From NCBI GenBank assembly GCA_020698575.1, contig CM036252.1, positions 32,795,659-32,859,658 on the forward strand: DNA of 64,000 nt. The letters run 5' to 3'. Numbering within the stretch: position 1 is the first letter of the stretch; every line of letters starts with the position of its first letter. Of the stretch, positions 34,901 through 46,290 are shown piece by piece. The notes beneath the pieces were generated by a model that saw only the letters and a program-made list of their open reading frames with translations, had not been told where the DNA came from and searched no databases. This DNA comes from Bostrychus sinensis (taxonomy: Eukaryota > Chordata > Actinopteri > Gobiiformes > Eleotridae). The position numbers and the translations under genes are program-made.

Positions 34901-36790
34901 TTCATTCACAGTTCTGTAATATTCACATTCATTGCTACTGGCTCCTCTCTGCTGCTCTAGCTCCACTTCTTAGGAACATGCCTCACACTTAACGATGTAC
35001 ACGAGGATATCGCTTTATATGACACGCAGTTTTATGCACCAGCATGTACTCATGACAAACGTGAACAGGGTTTAAGCTACAAATTATGACTTATCTGTAG
35101 AAACATCTTAGACACTTTGGCTACGGCTATGGAAAGTGGTGCATGCGCACTGTAATGTACGCGGCTGTAAGCGGTGCAGCACGCTGCTTATACCACATGT
35201 ATTTTCTGCTGCTATCAGCCAGAGATCTCTGTCACTGAGCCTGAGATTGACCACAGCTCGCATGTGTGACCCTGCTGAACAAGCTGCTGGCCCTCTGCTT
35301 GACAAACCACTGACAGAAACAGTACACCATGACTCCGCCTCCACTGAGGTGAAAATGACAGAAATGAATGACAGAGAGGCAACATAGCTTGCCTTGACAG
35401 TATCTGGAGTGGCCAGGACTGGAAGCAGGTAATAGCCCAATTCACTATGGAAGGGAATGTCAAAATGAGATGTTTGGAGGGATATTGCGTTTATTTTGTT
35501 GTACTTTTAATCAAAATGTTTATTTAGATTTAATCGATCAAGCACTGCTTGCCTTGCTTGCCCATGGGTCCCAGCACCGACCCCTGCAGTAGAAAATGTC
35601 TTTGTTAGATCTACAAATAATCCTATAGAATACTCCTTGTTTGCAATAATGATATGTTCACCACTCTGTGCTACTCAGGTAAGCTGCAGCAGAAGGCATA
35701 CAGGCTGTCACTACAGTCAATGCTACTGTTAGGCTGCGTGAAAAACCTTCAATGCAGCTAAAGAGGCTCATACAACATAAAAATCACACCCTGTTTCCTT
35801 AGTTCAATTACACACATTCTACAGCTGCAACACATGCCATAAGTATACTCCTGTATCCTCCATCACATCAGCTAAAAAATCATGTCGTGTCGCTCAAAGC
35901 AGACTGAGCGAACCTGCAGAGAATCACTAAAATGTAGGCCATTATAAAAACACTGCCCTCCCTTAGGACTATTATAGGAAGTTTTCAGAGATGGATTATG
36001 GGCTTGAGCGTGACAAAGGCTGTCAGCAGCTGTTTCACTCTGAGAACAGTAACAGAGGTAGGTGTGTGCAGACGCCCACATGAGCTCAGCCTGTGTATGT
36101 TTATTAGATTTGTCATAAATTTGTGACCACCAAAAGCTCAATGCTCACTCACTCTGTCATTGTCCTTCTTTGACAGGTTCAAGCCAGTGTGAATGGAGTC
36201 ACTGAGAGGTGGGAAGATGGATGGTCATCAGATGGCCCAAAAAATCTTACCTCGGACCTCGGATCTTATCAGCAGAAAGTATAGGGAGGTCTGCTTGGTT
36301 ATTATCTGTTATTTTGTCTCTGTCCAATATGAACCTAAGTGTTTGGGTCTCTGCAGGTGTGCTATTCAGAATTTGATTCCTTCCCATATGAATAGCACCT
36401 GTGGTGTGTCATGTAAAATAATCATATTGCACAGTTGATACAATTACATAGATTTTCTCTTAGTCTTACCTGATCAGATGAAAGGAGGTCTGGAATTATT
36501 CCTGATGCCATTTGAAAACAGATTTTGTTTTTCCAAATGAGCTGAAGAAAGCGCAGGGCCCATCAGCTGGTCCTGGTGATGGGGCACCAAGAGAGTGCTC
36601 AGCTATTGCCTCTGCACCACAGCAACAGAAGGCCAGATTTTAACCAGCTAACCCACTATTCTTCCTTCTTTATAACAGCATATTGTAGCATCTTTGTACT
36701 AATATAGGCTCTCAGCGCACTCATTCATACATTTACCCATCAATGCTGCAGAATCTAGCAGTAAGGCTCAGTGTCTTGTTCATAAACAAC
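34901..36790. other. Unannotated interval
   Basis: Several short frames on both strands (35108-35440, 35136-35387, 35215-35463) overlap without motifs. No repeat was recognised. Confidence 0.35.
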
Positions 36791-36792
36791 TA

Positions 36793-37910
36793 TTACACAA
36801 ATTCCAGAAATGTTGGGATTATTTTTAAAATTTGAATAAGAAAACTAAAAGACTTTCAAATCACATGAGCTGATATTTTACTCACAATAGAACATAAATA
36901 ACAACAAAAGTTTACACTGAGAAATGTTACACTTTTATGCACAAAATGAGCTCATTTAAAATTTGATACACATCTCAAAATATTTAGGACAGAGGCAACA
37001 AATGGCTGAAAATGCAAGAAATTGTGAAAAGATTCAGCTGGGAGGACATCTAGCAAGTTAATTGATATCAGGTCTGTGACATGATTAGCTATAAAAGGGA
37101 TGTTTTAAGAGAGGCACAGTCTCTCAGAAGTAAAGATGGACAGAGGCTCTCCAATCTGTGAAAGAGTGAAGAGTAAAAAGATTGTGGGATACTTTAAAAA
37201 ACAATGTTCCTCAACTGCAAAGGCTTTGCAAATCTCATCATCTACAGAGCAGGACATCGTCAAAAGATTCAGAGAAACTGGAGAAATCTCTGTGTAAGGG
37301 ACAAGACTGAAGACCTTTATTGGAGCCCTGTGGTCTCGGGGCCCTCAGACGACACTGCATCACTCATCAGCATGACTGTGTCAATGACATTACTGAATGG
37401 GCCCAGGAATACTTCCAGAAACCACTGTAGGTAAGCACAATCCGCCGTGCCATCTGCAGAGGCCAACTAAAGCTCTATCATGCAAAAAGGAAGCCATATG
37501 TGAACATGGTCCAGAAGCACCATCGTGTCCTGGGACAAGACTCATTTAAAATGGACTGTTTCAAAGTGGGACAGTGTCCTATGGTAAGACCAGTCCAAAT
37601 TCAAGCAACAAAACTCCAGAAACTCAAAACCTCGATGTCCAGATGTCTTCAAACTGATTTGGAAAGAAGAGGAGATGCTACCCCATGGTAAACCTGCCCC
37701 TGTCCCAACTATTGTGAAACCTGTAGTAGGCATCAAATTTGAAATGAGCTCACTGTGTGTATAAAAGTGTCAGATTTCTCAGTGTAAACATTTGTTATGT
37801 TGTCTATGTTCTGTTGTGAATAAAACATTGGCTCATGTGATTTGAAAGTCTTTTAGTTTCCATTTTATTCAAATTTAAAAAATGTTCCAACATCTCTGGA
37901 ATTTGGGTTG
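36793..37910 (+). mobile_element. Tc1-like transposon with internally deleted transposase
   Basis: The left end 'ttacacaaattccagaaatg' and right end 'tctctggaatttgggttg' are part of inverted repeats of about 80 bp (inner blocks 'gactttcaaatcacatgagc' and its complement near 37832). TA flanks at 36791-36792 and 37911-37912. The plus-strand transposase begins near 37135 ('MDRGSPICERVKSKKIV'), with a helix-turn-helix-like segment 'KRFRETGEISV' near 37262-37295. The frame is broken by stops. Near 37585 it jumps to the C-terminal piece, so the second Asp and the Glu of the DD34E triad are gone. Confidence 0.88.
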
Positions 37911-37912
37911 TA

Positions 37913-38766
37913 GACAATGTGAACAGGAAATGGGAGAATTGAACCAACAAGCTGCTTGCTCCACTTAAAATACATGTTGCAGGTAAAGGGAAGGAAATCT
38001 GAGAGGTCATTTTCACATCATGCTTGCAGATGCATAACAGCCCTGAGTACAGTCAGGTAGAAGCTGAGCCGTGTGAGGTCTGGGCTGTGGTCTCCGTCCC
38101 CTCACCTGCAGCCTGTGTTAGAGTGCCTCTGTCTCCTCTCAGGAACCTGCTCTTGACCCCTCTCTGCCTCAGTGCCTTCCCTTCACTCACAGACCCTCTC
38201 CACACTACACTATTGATTGACAAGACAAGTGCGTCTTTGGCCTTAGCGGTGAATAGCCGAAGGTAACATTGCCACAGCGGTGACCCTGAGCTGTTTGTCC
38301 AGGAGGAAGTGTGTGCTTTTTGTGAGAGACAGTCCGTACACTGCGCCGCGAGCTGAGCACTGAGCAATCTGCGCTATTTGGAACAATCAAAGCCATCCAC
38401 AGATCGCTGCCATATTGGACTGTTCACAAAAAACTGACACATTTTCACGATTGCTGCCACTTTTGTCTCAGTGCGTTTCTACTGAGCATCACAACTGCTG
38501 TTGAGCGGGACCTGGAGAGGTCTGCTTCACTGTTCAGTGTGAAGCACAGACTGTGTAAGAGCCTTATTATGATGGGAGCAGACTGGGTGACAGCAGAAGG
38601 GGTACACCATCTTCAAGAATGTCCAGACACACAGGCGCTAGTGTTGTCATGATACTCAATTTCAATACTTAAAAAAACTCAATACTTGGTAAAAAAAAAA
38701 AAAAGTCCACTTTTTTTATTGAATGTTGTTTGAGATAGTATATAATAATAATAATAACAATTATTA

Positions 38767-38824
<58 letters not shown>

Positions 38825-39230
38825 GCAGAGTTTCAGCTGCAGTCACTTCAGCAGAGCAGCCTGACACAAATACTGCCCTTTACTTTAACCTGCCCCTGTG
38901 CAGCTTCATGCTTTAACACACGTAAAAACACAGGGCATGATCTAGGCTACTGTGGACAAAGTCATTTGATACAACTTTTATGTGACTACATTTAGGCTAA
39001 AATGTGGGTGTTGTTGTCAGTGCCAAAGCAGTGCACATCTCTTTTTGCTGCTGTCCCCTGCCAGCGTCAGCTCAGCTAACACACACACCCCAGTACACGC
39101 GGAGACAAGGGGATGGTGCAGGAAGAGGGCGAACAGCGGCGGCAAGCAGAAAGAGGAGCAGAGGAGGGAAGAGATGAAATTAAAGTAGGAAACATATTAG
39201 TTTACTTGGGGTAAACCACAGTAAATTGAA
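37913..39230. other. Unannotated interval with (ATT)n
   Basis: A (TTA)n tract of about 20 units lies at 38762-38822. 'agtgttgtcatgatactcaa' at 38640-38660 resembles a fish MITE end, but no partner end was found. The 80- to 104-codon frames at 38024-38367 lack motifs. Confidence 0.4.
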
Positions 39231-39391
39231 CTGCCTGTAACACGAGTAACTAATAAGTATTTTGTTAGTAATTGTAATATTATTACTGGCGGCTCAAAGA
39301 TAGTGCGTTACCTACTGAGTTACTGACAATTGTAATCTCATTACTGTAACTTGTTACTGTAACTCGTTACTCTGTAACGCATTTCTCCCAA
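39231..39391 (-). mobile_element. hAT-like MITE, one end only
   Basis: 'gtaacttgttactgtaactc' to 'gtaacgcatttctcccaaca' and 'ctg' form the right end of a 'cagtgttgggagtaacgcgt'-type fish element. The opposite end was not found. Confidence 0.6.
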
Positions 39392-39410
39392 CACTGGTCT
39401 TATATAGTGC

Positions 39411-39690
39411 TTTTCTAGACAATGAAAGTTGCTTTAAAATCTGCTGCATTATTCATTGGCAGTTATTATTCTCGGTGGTGAGCTCCTTGGTAGCCACCAC
39501 CACCTTCCATTACTCTGCCCTGGGGCCGTAGGGTGCCATTTGGTGCCTATGGCCCCTCAGACCACCACCAAACACAATCACACTAACACATTCATAAAGG
39601 TAATGTGGGTGAAGCATCTTGCCCAGGGACACAACAGCAGTATGCAATGCCTATAGTGGGCATGCATCTCTGCTGACTGAGTTACTGCCA
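39411..39690 (-). mobile_element. tRNA-derived SINE, minus strand
   Basis: Complement of the SINE pattern at 51041-51366: the 3' end 'tatagtgcttttctagacaa' comes first, then 'ctgccctggggcc', 'cagaccaccaccaa', 'cttgcccagggacacaacag', and the head near 39660-39690. Diverged. Confidence 0.65.
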
Positions 39691-39961
39691 CCAACACATA
39701 AAGGCTAAAACCGCTCCCTGTTCCGTCATATTATTCATACAATATTTTGTATGGAATAACATTATTAGGTTATTTAAATTTTGTTTATGTAACCTAATAC
39801 TACATTTTTTTCATATTTTTATTTTTCTCTACAAGCAGTGGTTATGAGTTTATCCTCAAACTAATGCTTACGTAGTCCACAGCCATGTAGGTACAAGATT
39901 TACCTTTTATTCAACTTAATGCTAAATAATATAGTAGGTAGGTATATGTGGTCCAAAATAG

Positions 39962-40175
39962 TAAAATAAATGGTAAACATTCATACAGCGCTTTTCTACC
40001 TCTATGGGTACTCAAAGTGCTTTACATCAAAGAACCATTCACCCATTCACCCATTCACACACCAGTGTGTGCAGACACCGGAAGCAAGGTGTCTTGCCCA
40101 AGGACACAACAACAGTATGGTGGGAGTAGGGTTTGAACCACCAACCTTCTGGTTAGTGGACAAGCGGCTCTAGTA
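39962..40175 (-). mobile_element. SINE-like element with tRNA-like head, minus strand
   Basis: 'atggtaaacattcatacagc', 'gggtactcaaagtgctttac', three 'cccattca' blocks, 'cttgcccaaggacacaacaa' and 'gggtttgaaccaccaacctt'. On the minus strand the last of these gives a B-box-like 'ggttcaaaccc'. Typical fish tRNA-related repeat. Confidence 0.65.
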
Positions 40176-40177
40176 TT

Positions 40178-40235
40178 CCCATCACGGGAAGTGATGGGAA
40201 TACTAGAACCAGGGGAAGTGATGGGAATACTCCCA
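40178..40235. repeat. Short direct repeat 'gaagtgatgggaatact'
   Basis: 'gggaagtgatgggaatact' occurs at about 40187-40205 and again at 40214-40232. The word 'attcccatcac' just before can pair with it as a hairpin. Confidence 0.7.
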
Positions 40236-40450
40236 AATTGGCAGTTAAAGGGTTAAAATCCTAAAAATTGTTGAATGTTTGATAGTGTTGAGCAAGAATG
40301 AAGTTGTTAAAAAGATTTAAGCAGTAAAAAGCAGAAAAAAAATTAATCCAGTAAATTTTTATTGCAGTTTTTTGGAAGTAGACATTTATGTCCTTAAGGT
40401 CACTAGCCTGGCCTGCCAGATAAACTCTTTTCCTGTTCTGTACAAAGAAG

Positions 40451-40765
40451 TTAGTCTGGTACCTCTTCAGTAACATTTCATTTCTGTGGTGGAACAATGG
40501 CAGGCGGAGTAACCAATCAGAGAAATGAAGGGTGGGGCATAAGCAGTGCACCACTGACCCAAACAAACAGGCATTCGTGCGTTTTTTTTTTTTTTTTCTT
40601 TTTTTCTTTTTCACAAAACACCAGAATACGCCGTATTGCGAGCAGCTCTGTACTTATTTCTGAACGGTGACAGCAGCAGAAGCCAGTTGTACAGTTTTGT
40701 TTTTATGCGTTCATTACATTGCATCTCAAATGGACTTAACTGTTAAAAAGTCAACAAGACGTGCT
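40451..40765 (+). repeat. Dispersed repeat, copy 2 (partner at 11005-11245)
   Basis: Same ordered blocks as 11005-11245, but expanded by a poly-T/'tttttctttttc' tract at 40581-40611 between 'ggcattcgtgcg' and 'cacaaaacaccagaata'. Confidence 0.7.
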
Positions 40766-41739
40766 GCAGATAAACAGCTGTGATAGGTCAGTTTCAAATC
40801 AAACCAGAGAAATGCTCCACTCTGTGCCAGATGTGTTTTTCTTTTAGTCGTTACACCGTATTGTACTGAAAACATTTTTATCATCATTTTTAAGTCAGAT
40901 GTATTACCCTGACTTGTTCTGTACATGTTACTTGAAAAAAAAAAAAAAAAAAAAAAAAAACTGAACATAGCAGTGCTCCTTTAAAATCGCCTGTCGCTGC
41001 TTTTCTAAAAGAACAGCTCACTCTCTTTTTTTCTCTGTTGGTAACGGGACATTTGCAGTTACATTTAGGCTGTTTTATGTCTGTTTGGTGTGATAATGCT
41101 CAGTCCGGGACAGACGTGCTTGGTTCAATCAGGAAGTCCCACAGAATCTCCCACAGAAAGTCTTCTCTGCTCATGCTGGCTCTCGAGGTCCTGCACAGCA
41201 GTAAGAGAGGCGACCGAGGGAACACCTTTTCATAAACTGTATGTAACACACTTGTTTAAGTATCGATTAGTTTTTTGGTATCAGTTTTGTTGTAGTGGTG
41301 AAGAAGCCAGAAGATGAGCCTTTAGCTCATATTTATAGAAATGATGAATGTAATCACAGAGATGAACCCTCATTATTATAGGATTGCTGTGTATTTGTGA
41401 TGGTATCAAATAGTGTTTTTTTCCATGCAAAAACATGTATAAAAATAGCATAAAAGCTGAAGAAGTCTCAAGACACGTCACTGCATGTACAGCGAAGAAC
41501 ACACGCCACCAAACAATAAAGAATTTAGAGGAAATAGTGACTATAAAAAGTATATGAAACCAGAATCAGAAACTCTACCTTGTTTCTACCACAAAACCAA
41601 CGCCAACGCAGAGTTTTACAAGAGGAGGTGAAATGAAACACTGTCTACGTCTGAGTCCAACAGAGCTTTGAAGGGTTTTATCTGTGACCGAGTGAAGTCT
41701 GAGTCAGAGAGTTTTACAAGGGGAAGATGTGCACTGTTA
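40766..41739. other. Unannotated interval with poly-A
   Basis: A poly-A run lies at 40935-40960. Frames at 41038-41317 have no motif. Nothing else was recognised. Confidence 0.4.
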
Positions 41740-41830
41740 AAGGTTTTTGTGTTCTATGGAAAGCGCTATAAAAATGTCACTTATTATTATTAACATTATT
41801 ATTAGTAGTAGTATTGTTAATAGAATTACT
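41740..41830 (+). repeat. SINE/LINE 3' tail remnant
   Basis: 'atggaaagcgctataaaaat' followed by 'cttattattattaac' matches the 3' end of the local SINE family. The body is not recognisable. Confidence 0.45.
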
Positions 41831-42209
41831 ATTATTAAGAAAGAAACATGTATTTACAATAGACCATAAACTGGCATCTCTAAACTCCAAAAACAGATGA
41901 GTCACAGCTTGAGATTTTTCACATTACAAATGTTCCAAAAGCTGTGTTTGTTTTAAATCAATACTAACAGCTAAATACCTTCTTCCAAGTGAGACAAAAG
42001 ATCATCCCCAGCCGCGCTGGAGTACTGAATACTGCTTTGTGCCAAATGTCTCACATACTTTCACTTTTATTTACACACCAAGACTCTTCTTTTTCTCTTG
42101 GCTGTTCCCTTTCAGAGGTTGTCAAAGTGGATCCTCTGCCTCCATATATTTACTAACCCTCTTCTATACCTATACCCATAATTTCAGTACCCCTCCTCTG
42201 TACCAATTG

Positions 42210-42366
42210 GCACCCACACTGCCATCAGTCTGCCCCTGGGCAGCTGTGGCTACAGAAGTAGCTCACCACTGAGTGTGACTGAGGAGTGAAGAAAGAATGC
42301 ACCTAACTGTAAATAGACTTTGAGTGTGTAGAAAAGCGCTGTGTGAGACTGATGCATTATTAAACC
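42210..42366 (+). mobile_element. SINE, 3' half, plus strand
   Basis: 'atcagtctgcccctgggcag', 'ctgtggctacagaagtagct', 'caccactgagtgtgactgag', then 'gtagaaaagcgctgtgtgag' and 'actgatgcattattaaa'. Very close to 51220-51360. The tRNA-like head is lost. Confidence 0.8.
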
Positions 42367-42647
42367 TGTCTGTGATGATTCTATAGTCTGTGGTGTTTGT
42401 GCAGAGCTTTCCCTAACACAGCAGTAGCTTCACTTATGTGGTCTCTTTTGGATTATCTCTGTACATTGTCATGTTAAAAAGCTTCATTAAAATTAGTGCT
42501 CAGGTGGAGGATAAGGTGCACTCGCTATAGTTTTTATTAAAGAACTGTAGATTGGGTGGTTGGACTGTCCAAACTGCTGTCCTTCAACATAAGGAACCAC
42601 CTATGTTCCTTCAATTAACCTCATGAAGTAGCTCTCACTGGTTAGGG

Positions 42648-42783
42648 AGCAGGAGGTGGGAGCTGGAGGTAGAAACAGGAGGTAGGAACAGAAGGTAGGA
42701 GCAGGAGGTGGGAGCTGGAGGTAGAAACAGGAGGTAGGAACAGAAGGTAGGAGCAGGAGGTGGGAGCTGGAGTTAGAAACAGT
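42648..42783. repeat. 52-bp tandem repeat, about 2.6 copies
   Basis: Units start at 42648, 42700 and 42752 ('agcaggaggtgggagctgga'). Each unit is itself four diverged 13-mers of the form 'ggaggtaggaaca'. Minus-strand frames at 42601-42929 are translations of this array. Confidence 0.92.
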
Positions 42784-43413
42784 AAGTGGGACCATTTTAC
42801 CTGTTTGTTTGGGACAGCCCAAATGTGGTGGACCCTTGCTGCACAAATCAATAAGAAGTGTGTAGGGCAAGGGAGTAGGGAGTAGAATGCTGTTGTGGGA
42901 AAGGCCCAGCATATACTCTCTACGTCCATCCTGTTTGTGAGATTGTTCTTCTACACTTCCCAGTATAGACCTTTTTCACAAAAAACAGAAGTAGTTACTT
43001 GCCATGTTATCCCATTTCCAGTTAGCGCTTGCCTGAGGCAAAATGGAGTGAGTGTTTTCAACACACTTATTAAATATCATGTTTGCAGACTTAGTGACAG
43101 TTAAAGAGGCTAAGACACCACAAATAAGCTGGACAAAGGCTACAAGTACTTTCATGAAGAATGTATTCACAATTATCCAGGAAAGTAAAATAAAGCTGAA
43201 ATGCTATCAACAATTAGCATTAGTTGATAACCAGTGTAGTCTGTTAGTCTGGAAATGTCTCAATGAATTTTAACACAGCACAGATCTATAGTTTATATAT
43301 TTACAGCTGATTTAGACTCACAGTGAGATCAGTGGTGAAATTTTGTTAAGAAAAACATGCTCATGTGTGTAAATAGAGATAAACTGTATCTTTTGTCTCT
43401 GCATCTGTGTAAT
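42784..43413. other. Unannotated interval
   Basis: Nothing recognised. Short frames at 42895-43273 have no motif. Confidence 0.4.
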
Positions 43414-43645
43414 ATGGCCATACCGCCTTGTGGATGCCTGATCCAGTCAGACCTTGGAAGCTAAGCAGGGTAGGGCCTGGTCAGTACCTGGATGGGAGAT
43501 CGCAGGGGAACAACAGGAAGCCGGTGTGAATGTGAGTGAGTGAGGACTACGGATGGAAATTAGCTCTGAGCTATAATCCGTTGTATTTACAGCACTAGCC
43601 GTTCATTAGTACACGCTGTCCCATTCAAATAAATAAAAAAAAAAT
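43414..43645 (+). mobile_element. 5S rRNA-derived SINE, copy 1
   Basis: The head matches vertebrate 5S rRNA in order: 'tggccatacc', a diverged segment, 'tggaagctaagcagggt' (A-box region) and 'tggatgggagatcg' (C-box region), then 'ggggaacaacagg'. The 3' body 'aagccggtgtgaatgtgagt', 'gatggaaattagctctgagc' and 'cattagtacacgctgtccca' ends in 'aaataaataa'. This is a SINE3-type architecture (5S head plus LINE-like tail). It is not a functional 5S gene because the 3' part of the rRNA is replaced. Confidence 0.87.
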
Positions 43646-43848
43646 TATGAAATGTAATTGAGGGGCCGCTAGTTTGAGTTGTTGTTTCTGTCAGACTTTC
43701 TCCACTCCACCTGATCTGCCATCACAGTGACTTTTTAGCAGCTGTGAAGATTTCATTTGACTCTTGATAAAGAGTCATTAGACTCATTTTTGCTCTGTTT
43801 CTATTGAGTCCCATTAGAGACACATGACACATGGACTACAGCTATAAG

Positions 43849-44195
43849 TACTGTTGTAATCAAGACTATACTAATCGAGACCGAGACTTTAAAGGACCGA
43901 GTCGAGACTGAGACCAAGGCAAACCGAGATCAAGTCGAGACCAAACCCTGTGAACTCACATTAATAATGGGGAAAAGTAAAATAAATAAATAAATAAATA
44001 AATACCCAAAAATATGAAGAATAGCATTTTCTTAAAATGTTTGGTAGATAAAATCTCAGAGACTGCCACATTTGAGAGACAAGACCGAGTAAATTTGGAT
44101 TCGAAACTAAGACCAAGACCTGGTAAAACTGTAGCCGAGACCAAGACAAGATCAAGACCATAAAAAAAAGTCTCTGAGGATTACCACTAGGAGAA
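43849..44195. mobile_element. 'gtcttggtctcgagac' MITE, copy 1
   Basis: Begins near 'tactgttgtaatcaagac' and consists of repeated 'cgagaccgagac', 'accaaggcaaaccgag' and 'gagaccaagacaagatcaag' words on the two flanks, with an AT-rich centre. Inverted-orientation partner at 47113-47562. Confidence 0.65.
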
Positions 44196-44329
44196 CACCA
44201 CATGGTCCAATATTTGAGACTATGGTAGGATTAAGGATTCCTTTTGACAAAACTTTATGAATTGTTGATCTGAATGAAAAACACTGTAGGAATATTGTGA
44301 ATTTATTAGTCTGTAAGGGGCTTATTGTC

Positions 44330-44755
44330 ACAAAAAGATTTGTGTGTGTGTGTAAATAGTTTTGTCTGTATCAAGAAGTGTGTTTATCAAGTTTTGTATG
44401 TGCTTAATTGCAATTTGTGTGTGCATAAAACAATGTGTGTGTAAAATAATCAAATTTTAAGCACACACAAATCTTATTACATGCACAAATCCCAATTCTG
44501 AAACACAAATCATTGTACGCACACACAAATTGAAATGCAGACACACAAATTGTTTTTCGCATGCACAAATCTTATTACACATGCACATATCACAATACCG
44601 ATGCACGAATAGTGTTACGCATGCACAGATTTCATTACAGACACACAAATCATTTTATGCACATACAAATCGTGATACGCACATACAAAACTTGATATGC
44701 TCACATCTTATTACAGACAAATCTATTTAGACACATTCAAATCTTTTTACTACAA
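44330..44755. mobile_element. 'gatttgtg' element, copy 1, with inverted arms
   Basis: Left start 'caaaaagatttgtgtgtgtg', right end 'aatctttttactacaattat'. The left arm has gatttgtg-type units and the right arm their complement ('acacaaatcttattacacat'), so it is a short foldback element made of approximately 30-bp degenerate repeats. Frames inside it are repeat translations. A longer copy lies at 63110-64000. Confidence 0.75.
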
Positions 44756-45149
44756 TTATAGCTCCGTAATTCTTTTGCTCTTGCACATTATTAAGCGTTG
44801 CTTCTGGATTTCTCTGTGTAAATGCAGCGTGTAGAGAAGTGTTTGTCAGTAGTAACCTGTGTAGGTGTACTACCTTTGTCTGTTATATACATGAGTGTGA
44901 TATATTGATCTGCCTGTTCAGTACAATGCTGTTTTCGTGGCAGGAGCTGAGCTACAGGTAGCACACTCCACATACAGCCTGTCTGCTCTTTTCTTCTCTA
45001 ACGCCCCCCCACAGCACACAACCCCCTCCCCTCTCCCCCACGCCTCCCTGTGTGTTGTCGTGGCAACGCAGCGGTCACCCCATTCTGACGCCTGTTTGAA
45101 CTGAAGCCGCTGCCGTTGGTTCCCTCTCTTTGTCCCTTTGAAAAGGAGA
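44756..45149. promoter_or_regulatory. CpG-bearing, GC-rich stretch upstream of a possible first exon
   Basis: 45000-45149 has C-rich runs, 'gtggcaacgcagcggtcacc' and 'gaagccgctgccgttggtt', contrasting with the AT-rich surroundings. No TATA box. A promoter is inferred only from composition and the exon-like sequence that follows. Confidence 0.3.
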
Positions 45150-45170
45150 ATGAAAATGGCCGCCGAGGAG
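45150..45170 (+). CDS. Possible first coding exon of an unidentified host gene (partial)
   Basis: Two in-frame ATGs (45150 and 45156), the second in a strong context (aaaATGG), start a short reading frame MKMAAEE that ends exactly at a good splice donor, GAG|GTAAGG (donor GT at 45171-45172). The upstream DNA is the most CpG-rich in the window. A first exon of only seven codons cannot be assigned to a family, and I found no downstream exon up to 64000. It would imply a gene on the plus strand with a long first intron. A chance match is quite possible. Confidence 0.33.
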
Positions 45171-45712
45171 GTAAGGGGTTTGTGAAGAGAAAAACGTTTA
45201 GCCCTCAGCTCCTTTTGTCAGAGAACGCAGCAGTGAACTTTATTAGCGTGATCGCGTACTCTCTTTCTTTCAAACCCAACATGTGAAACCGTACTCGGGC
45301 CATTACAGAGCGGCGGAGCACCCAGCTCTTCCAGGCACTGATGAGGACGTAAAAAGGGCCTCAGCAGCACTTTCTAATGAGGGAGCGTGTTGTTTTGGAG
45401 CTGCTGGTGTGATACAGCTGTGTCAGTGTCATTCAGACAGAGACGGCAGAGACAGAAGGCGACAGACTTAAAGCACTAAACCTGAGGCTAATGGGCAGAG
45501 CCGGCCCAAGCCTTCATGGGGCCCTTAGGAGAATTTGACTGGGGGGGGGGCATCAGTTCCACCATTAGATTTTTCACATCCCATCAATGTGACACAGCTG
45601 TTATTAGTTATTACCTGGAATGTATTAATAATAAATGGCAATGTCCTAAATTTCTATTCATATACACAATATACATTTGAAGTATGTACTACATTTGTCA
45701 TTATTATAAAAC
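45171..45712. other. Unannotated interval after the possible exon
   Basis: 45180-45480 stays moderately GC-rich. The 62-codon frame at 45283-45471 has no motif. Then AT-rich DNA. Confidence 0.35.
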
Positions 45713-45720
45713 AATATTTA

Positions 45721-45932
45721 GGTAACACTTCAGAGGGGTGACTGTGGTGCAGTGGGTTGAGCTTTCACCCAGTTTGAACCTCACCTGAAGAGCATACTGT
45801 CGTTGTGTCCCAGGGCAAGACACTTCACCCACACTGCCTATTCCAGTCACTGTATGTGGCTAGTTGTGACAGGAAGGAAAATCACTGTGCAGCTGGTTCA
45901 CTGTGGCAACCCCCGAATAAAGAAAAGGAGAC

Positions 45933-45975
<43 letters not shown>

Positions 45976-46282
45976 CTAACACTTTAAAATAGCTGCCCAC
46001 TATTAAGCAGTAAAAAAAAGCATTGATAAATATGTAATTATCAACAATCTAATTAATAATGGCTTTCTCTGTACGAAATTAACACTGATGTTTATATTTT
46101 TTGCATTGATTTATAACATGAGTTTATTACAAAACAATGAAACATTAATAACAATGTTTATAACTCAATGGTGTTTATAAATGTATGAGTAATGCTTTGT
46201 AAACAGTAAACAAACTGGTTACTAATATTTAACTCATACTTAACAAATGCTTTATAGTGAGTAGTTATTATAAAGTGTTACC
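45721..46282. mobile_element. 'ggtaacactt' MITE carrying a SINE
   Basis: Left end 'ggtaacactt', right end 'ataaagtgttacc'. Flanks 'aatattta' (45713-45720) and 'aatatttt' (46283-46290) agree at 7 of 8 positions. After removal of the SINE at 45731-45976 the left end reads on as 'ggtaacactttaaaatagct', the inverted partner of the right end near 46260-46282. No coding capacity. Confidence 0.78.
45731..45976 (+). mobile_element. tRNA-headed SINE with (CA)n tail, inside a MITE
   Basis: Head 'ggtgactgtggtgcagtggg' and B-box-like 'agtttgaacctc', then 'gtgtcccagggcaagacact', 'tcactgtgcagctggttcac' and 'cgaataaagaaaagga', ending in (CA)n at 45937-45970. The target duplication TAACACTT flanks it at 45723-45730 and 45977-45984. 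Confidence 0.78.
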
Positions 46283-46290
46283 AATATTTT

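Noticed and set aside
43414..43530. A functional 5S rRNA gene
   Set aside because: Only the promoter-containing middle of 5S is retained. The 3' part is replaced by a SINE body, and a second copy shares the same replacement.
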